The position numbers and the translations under genes were made by a program. The notes under the pieces are model-generated. The model searched no databases. It had not been told where the DNA came from and was given only the letters and a program-made list of their open reading frames with translations. DNA of 64,000 nt from CBDBON01 sp965208395. Lineage in GTDB: Bacteria > Chloroflexota > Dehalococcoidia > Lucifugimonadales > CBDBON01. This document shows, piece by piece, positions 61,280 to 64,000 of the stretch. The stretch lies in the NCBI GenBank assembly GCA_965208395.1, contig CBDBON010000001.1, positions 62,001 through 126,000 on the forward strand. The letters run 5' to 3'. How positions within the stretch are numbered: position 1 is the stretch's first letter; every line of letters begins with the position of its first letter.

Positions 61280-62695
61280 CTAGTCGTCGGTCAGGGCCAG
61301 CTGCTTCACGTCCGTCTCGACGTGGCCGTTGACGGAGTGGTCATAGTGGCGCTTCATCGCCTCCAGGTCGACCTCATCCTCGCGGGCGTAGCCTTTGCCG
61401 TCGTGCCTGTCGTAGGGGAAGGGCGTGAACTTCTCGAACTTCTCCTTGAACCGTTGCCGGCTGGCTCTCCGGTCGTAGGGGAAGCGGTGCCTGAGCGGAT
61501 CGGCGGGCTCGACCTCGATCAGATCGTATTCGCGGCTTCCGAGTCCGATCGTGTGGCCGGTGTTGATGCTTGCCACCTCGCTCTGTCCGTGGAAGGTGGC
61601 CGCCGCGGCCTCGAACTTGGCGTCTCCGGGCCGGTGCGCCTCCATCATCTCGGCGGCAGAGCCGGGTATGCCGGGAGACGCCTTGGCGGCGTCGACGCAC
61701 GCCATGTCTATGGCGACCGGGTCCTTGCTGGCGAACACGCCGAGATGGGGCACAATCGGCACGTCTGCGTGGTTGGCGCAGTCGCACCGGGGTGAGATGT
61801 CGACAGCCATGTTGATGTAGCCGACCCTGTCTCGTCCCACCGCCTTCTCGACTCCGAGCGCGGCGTCGGCGATGGCGACGTCGACGGCGTCGAAGTTGAC
61901 CTCCGGGACGTCGATGATCCCGCGCGGCCCCATCACGCCGAGACATCCGAGGCAGGTGGCGCACCGCTCGCGCTCCCACTCGATCTCGTCCTTGTCGTTG
62001 ATATGCCACAGGTCGAAGGGGCAGCAGTCCTCCAGGTCGCGCCAGTCGGGGGTCTTCTCCTTGCCCTCATACGCCTCCGGGTGGAAGACGGTCGCGGCGC
62101 CGATGCCGTACTTCGGATGGCCGCCCATGTGAACGTTGAACTTGCCGCGCTTCGACTGAGCGCCGATGCCCGTGTTCTTCAGGGCGCCGCCGATCACTCC
62201 CATGCTGTGTCCCTTGAAGTGAGTGAGGGCGATCAGCACGTCGGCCGCCGCGATGGCCTGGGCGACGTAGGTCTCCTTGAGTAGATAGCCCTCCGGTATG
62301 TCGACGCGGTAGTCGCTGGTCCCGATGAAGCCGTCGGCGACGATGAAGGGGCAGCCGAGCGTCGTGGAGTTGTAGCCGTTGCGCTCCGCGGTCTGTAGCA
62401 GGTCGAGCTCCGTCGACCGGGAGCTCCATGGCGAGTAGGTCGCCGTCGTCGTGTCGCACACGAAGGGACGTCCTCCCAGCTCCTTCACACGGTCGGCGAG
62501 GGCGCGGGCGTAGACCGGCCTCAGGTAGGCCGAGTTGTTCCACTCGCCGCAGTGGACCTTGATGGCCACCACGTCATTCGGTCTGATCATCTCGTCGAGG
62601 CCCGCCGCGTCGAAGACGGTAAGCATCTTGGCAGGCAGCGCCGTCTCGGTCGACTCGGAGTGCGCGTCCATGTAGTAGACCTTCGATCTGGCCAT
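61280..62695 (-). CDS. DUF362 domain protein with Fe-S motif
   Basis: A 471-residue DUF362-family protein. It begins MARSKVYYMDAHSES; the domain spans about 40-330 with AIKVHCGEWNNSAYLRP, IALTHFKGHSMGVIGGALKNTGIG and ASKDPVAIDMACVDAA. Instead of two ferredoxin motifs it has a single cluster-like CATCLGCLGVMGPRG plus other cysteines (DCCPFD, CDCANH). DUF362 proteins are linked to Fe-S oxidoreductases of unknown role. ATG with AAGGAGG upstream and a near-consensus promoter. Confidence 0.9.
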   Translation of the reverse strand: MARSKVYYMDAHSESTETALPAKMLTVFDAAGLDEMIRPNDVVAIKVHCGEWNNSAYLRPVYARALADRVKELGGRPFVCDTTTATYSPWSSRSTELDLLQTAERNGYNSTTLGCPFIVADGFIGTSDYRVDIPEGYLLKETYVAQAIAAADVLIALTHFKGHSMGVIGGALKNTGIGAQSKRGKFNVHMGGHPKYGIGAATVFHPEAYEGKEKTPDWRDLEDCCPFDLWHINDKDEIEWERERCATCLGCLGVMGPRGIIDVPEVNFDAVDVAIADAALGVEKAVGRDRVGYINMAVDISPRCDCANHADVPIVPHLGVFASKDPVAIDMACVDAAKASPGIPGSAAEMMEAHRPGDAKFEAAAATFHGQSEVASINTGHTIGLGSREYDLIEVEPADPLRHRFPYDRRASRQRFKEKFEKFTPFPYDRHDGKGYAREDEVDLEAMKRHYDHSVNGHVETDVKQLALTDD

Positions 62696-62782
62696 CTCTG
62701 CCCTCCTTAGACTCGAACAGGCCGGTGTGGGCCGCCGTATCGGTGGGACCTCGCGCGCGTGCGTTCTATTCGATTTCCGGTG

Positions 62783-62811
62783 AGCCTAGCACCGCGCCTC
62801 CGGGTTGTCAA
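62783..62811 (-). promoter_or_regulatory. Near-consensus promoter of the DUF362 operon
   Basis: Minus strand TTGACA (62811-62806), 17-base spacer, TAGGCT (62788-62783), giving a leader of about 80 bases. Confidence 0.6.
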
Positions 62812-62902
62812 TTTGATGAGACCGGATGTTTGAGCGATTCCCATTTGACCCGCCGGACGGGTAGAATACTCGTTGCGCCGCATACTCAGGTGGAGGACGC
62901 GC

Positions 62903-63751
62903 ATGCCGCGAGTCGTAGCCGACGTAACGCCCAACGTACAGCATATCGCCGTCGGGCCCGAGGGATCGCCCGGCCAGTATCCGCCCAACGTCTTCCTCAT
63001 AACCGGCAGCTCCGGCGCCGTATTCGTCGATACGGCCTACGGGAAAGACGACGAGGTGGAGACGGCGCTCGACGCCTGGAGGTCCAGAGGGGCGCTGCCT
63101 GTCGCCGCTATCGTGCTCAGCCACAGGCACTCCGACCACATCGGCGGCGCCGGCCGCCTCAGAGAGGCCACCGGCGGCGAGATCGTGGCCCACACGGACG
63201 AGCTGAAGGGCATAGATGACCACGTCCCCGGCCTCCGCGTTGACGCCACCGTCGCGGACGGGGAGAGGATCGATCTCGGCGGCGTCACCCTCGAGTACAT
63301 CGACACGCCCGGCCACACTATGGGGAGCATATGCGTCCTCTACAGGGAGGAGGGCCTGCTCTTCACCGGCGACACTATCCTGGGCGGCAGCACCACGGCG
63401 ATCAGCCCGGATCAGGGCGACATGAGCCTCTACGTCGAGTCGCTTCACAGGCTGCTCAGCTACGACGCCAGGATGATCTGCCCCGGTCATGGCCCCATCA
63501 TCAAGAGTCCGAGAGCCAAGATAGAGAAGCTCATCGAGCACCGGCAGGCGCGGGAACGCAAGATAGTCGACCTGCTGGAAGGCGGCGCGGAGACGGTCGA
63601 GCAGCTGTTCGCAGCCATGTATTCTGGCCTCAAGCCCGCTCTCCACGACTCGGCGCGCAGCCAGATCCGCACCCATCTGAAGAAGCTCGAACGCGACGAC
63701 AGGGTCAGCGTCGGGGTAGACGGCGTCTACCGTGTGAGCCGGACGTCATGA
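62903..63751 (+). CDS. MBL-fold metallohydrolase (LACTB2-like)
   Basis: A 282-residue metallo-beta-lactamase-fold hydrolase with the zinc site HRHSDH (74-79), His138 (DTPGHTMGS), Asp157 (LFTGDTIL) and His196 (CPGHGP). The C-terminal winged-helix-like tail (IEHRQARERKIVDLLEGGAETVEQLFAAMY) is the LACTB2 form, whose members can cleave RNA. Hydrolysis of other esters or thioesters is equally possible. ATG with GGAGG six bases upstream. Confidence 0.92.
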   Translation: MPRVVADVTPNVQHIAVGPEGSPGQYPPNVFLITGSSGAVFVDTAYGKDDEVETALDAWRSRGALPVAAIVLSHRHSDHIGGAGRLREATGGEIVAHTDELKGIDDHVPGLRVDATVADGERIDLGGVTLEYIDTPGHTMGSICVLYREEGLLFTGDTILGGSTTAISPDQGDMSLYVESLHRLLSYDARMICPGHGPIIKSPRAKIEKLIEHRQARERKIVDLLEGGAETVEQLFAAMYSGLKPALHDSARSQIRTHLKKLERDDRVSVGVDGVYRVSRTS

Positions 63752-64000
63752 GCTTCGCCAATATCTCCCTCTTCCCGACGACCGCCGAGGTGAACGCCGC
63801 CGGCCGCCTGGGGCTTGGCGGCTGCGACACGGTGGAGCTTGCCGCCGAGTTCGGCACTCCGCTCTACGTCTTCGACGAGGTGACTCTCAGGACCATGTGC
63901 CGCGAGTTCGTCGGCGAATTCACCTCCCGCTACGCCGACACGACCGTCGCATACGCATCCAAGGCCTTCGTCAACCCCGCGCTCGCCAGGCTCGTCCACG
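63748..64000 (+). CDS. lysA: Diaminopimelate decarboxylase, N-terminal part
   Basis: The first 84 residues of a LysA/Orn-DAP decarboxylase; the rest lies beyond the right edge. AAEFGTPLYVFDEVTLRTMCREFVGEF and the PLP-lysine block VAYASKAFVNPALARLVH are clear. It removes the carboxyl from meso-diaminopimelate to give lysine. The ATG overlaps the MBL stop (ATGA), so the two are co-translated. Confidence 0.92.
   Translation, partial: MSFANISLFPTTAEVNAAGRLGLGGCDTVELAAEFGTPLYVFDEVTLRTMCREFVGEFTSRYADTTVAYASKAFVNPALARLVH

Overview
This is a high-GC bacterial window. The gene content suggests a free-living Chloroflexota member, probably of the Dehalococcoidia/SAR202 type: molybdenum hydroxylases of the xanthine/CO dehydrogenase family, paired acyl-CoA dehydrogenases, many SDRs, a KorAB-type 2-oxoacid:ferredoxin oxidoreductase, a DUF362 Fe-S protein, type II glutamine synthetase, frequent TTG starts and GC-rich intergenic palindromes. 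The taxonomy is inferred from gene content only. I see no rRNA, tRNA or CRISPR array.

Left part (1-11,640, almost all on the minus strand). A five-gene molybdenum-hydroxylase operon (FAD subunit, 2Fe-2S subunit, large subunit, MoaD/ThiS-like protein, second paralogous large subunit) is followed by a DapA-family aldolase that runs off the left edge. Upstream lie a hotdog thioesterase, an aldo/keto reductase, an orphan HigA-like antitoxin, an SRPBCC protein, an amidase and an SDR without the usual Tyr-Lys pair.

Middle-left (11,800-18,700). A plus-strand pair of acetylxylan-esterase-like hydrolases has a second member without a nucleophile serine. A minus-strand group of five small phage-tail-like genes has its own promoter but no tape-measure gene. 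Then come a lipoprotein with a Pro/Thr stalk and a zinc-peptidase motif, and a VapBC pair.

Middle (18,800-36,900). A PcrA/UvrD helicase, two MaoC-type hydratase proteins, an orphan HicB, an aquaglyceroporin, korA/korB, ccmA/ccmB, queF, a 38-residue membrane protein, an FAH-family hydrolase, a second PIN toxin-antitoxin pair with an operator-like promoter, ccdA, uvrB, a methyltransferase, the yebC-ruvC-ruvA repair operon, a flavin reductase and a free-standing Lrp-type RAM domain.

Right part (37,200-64,000). Two acyl-CoA dehydrogenases lead into an export-type ABC operon of two very large FtsX-like permeases (about 1,216 and 1,219 residues) and two MacB/LolD-like ATPases, followed by an SDR. 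The first permease has no AUG, GUG or UUG start. Next come a STAS protein, an antitoxin remnant, GSII, a crotonase, a GSA-like aminotransferase, an SDR, a TTC38-like TPR protein, an amidohydrolase-NUDIX-larE operon, an AAA/DUF4143 ATPase under stacked palindromes, an epimerase / unknown / DUF362 operon, an MBL hydrolase and the start of lysA.

A family of roughly 45-bp GC-rich palindromic repeats occurs about a dozen times between genes, and in places forms gene ends. Two further dispersed repeat families are present.
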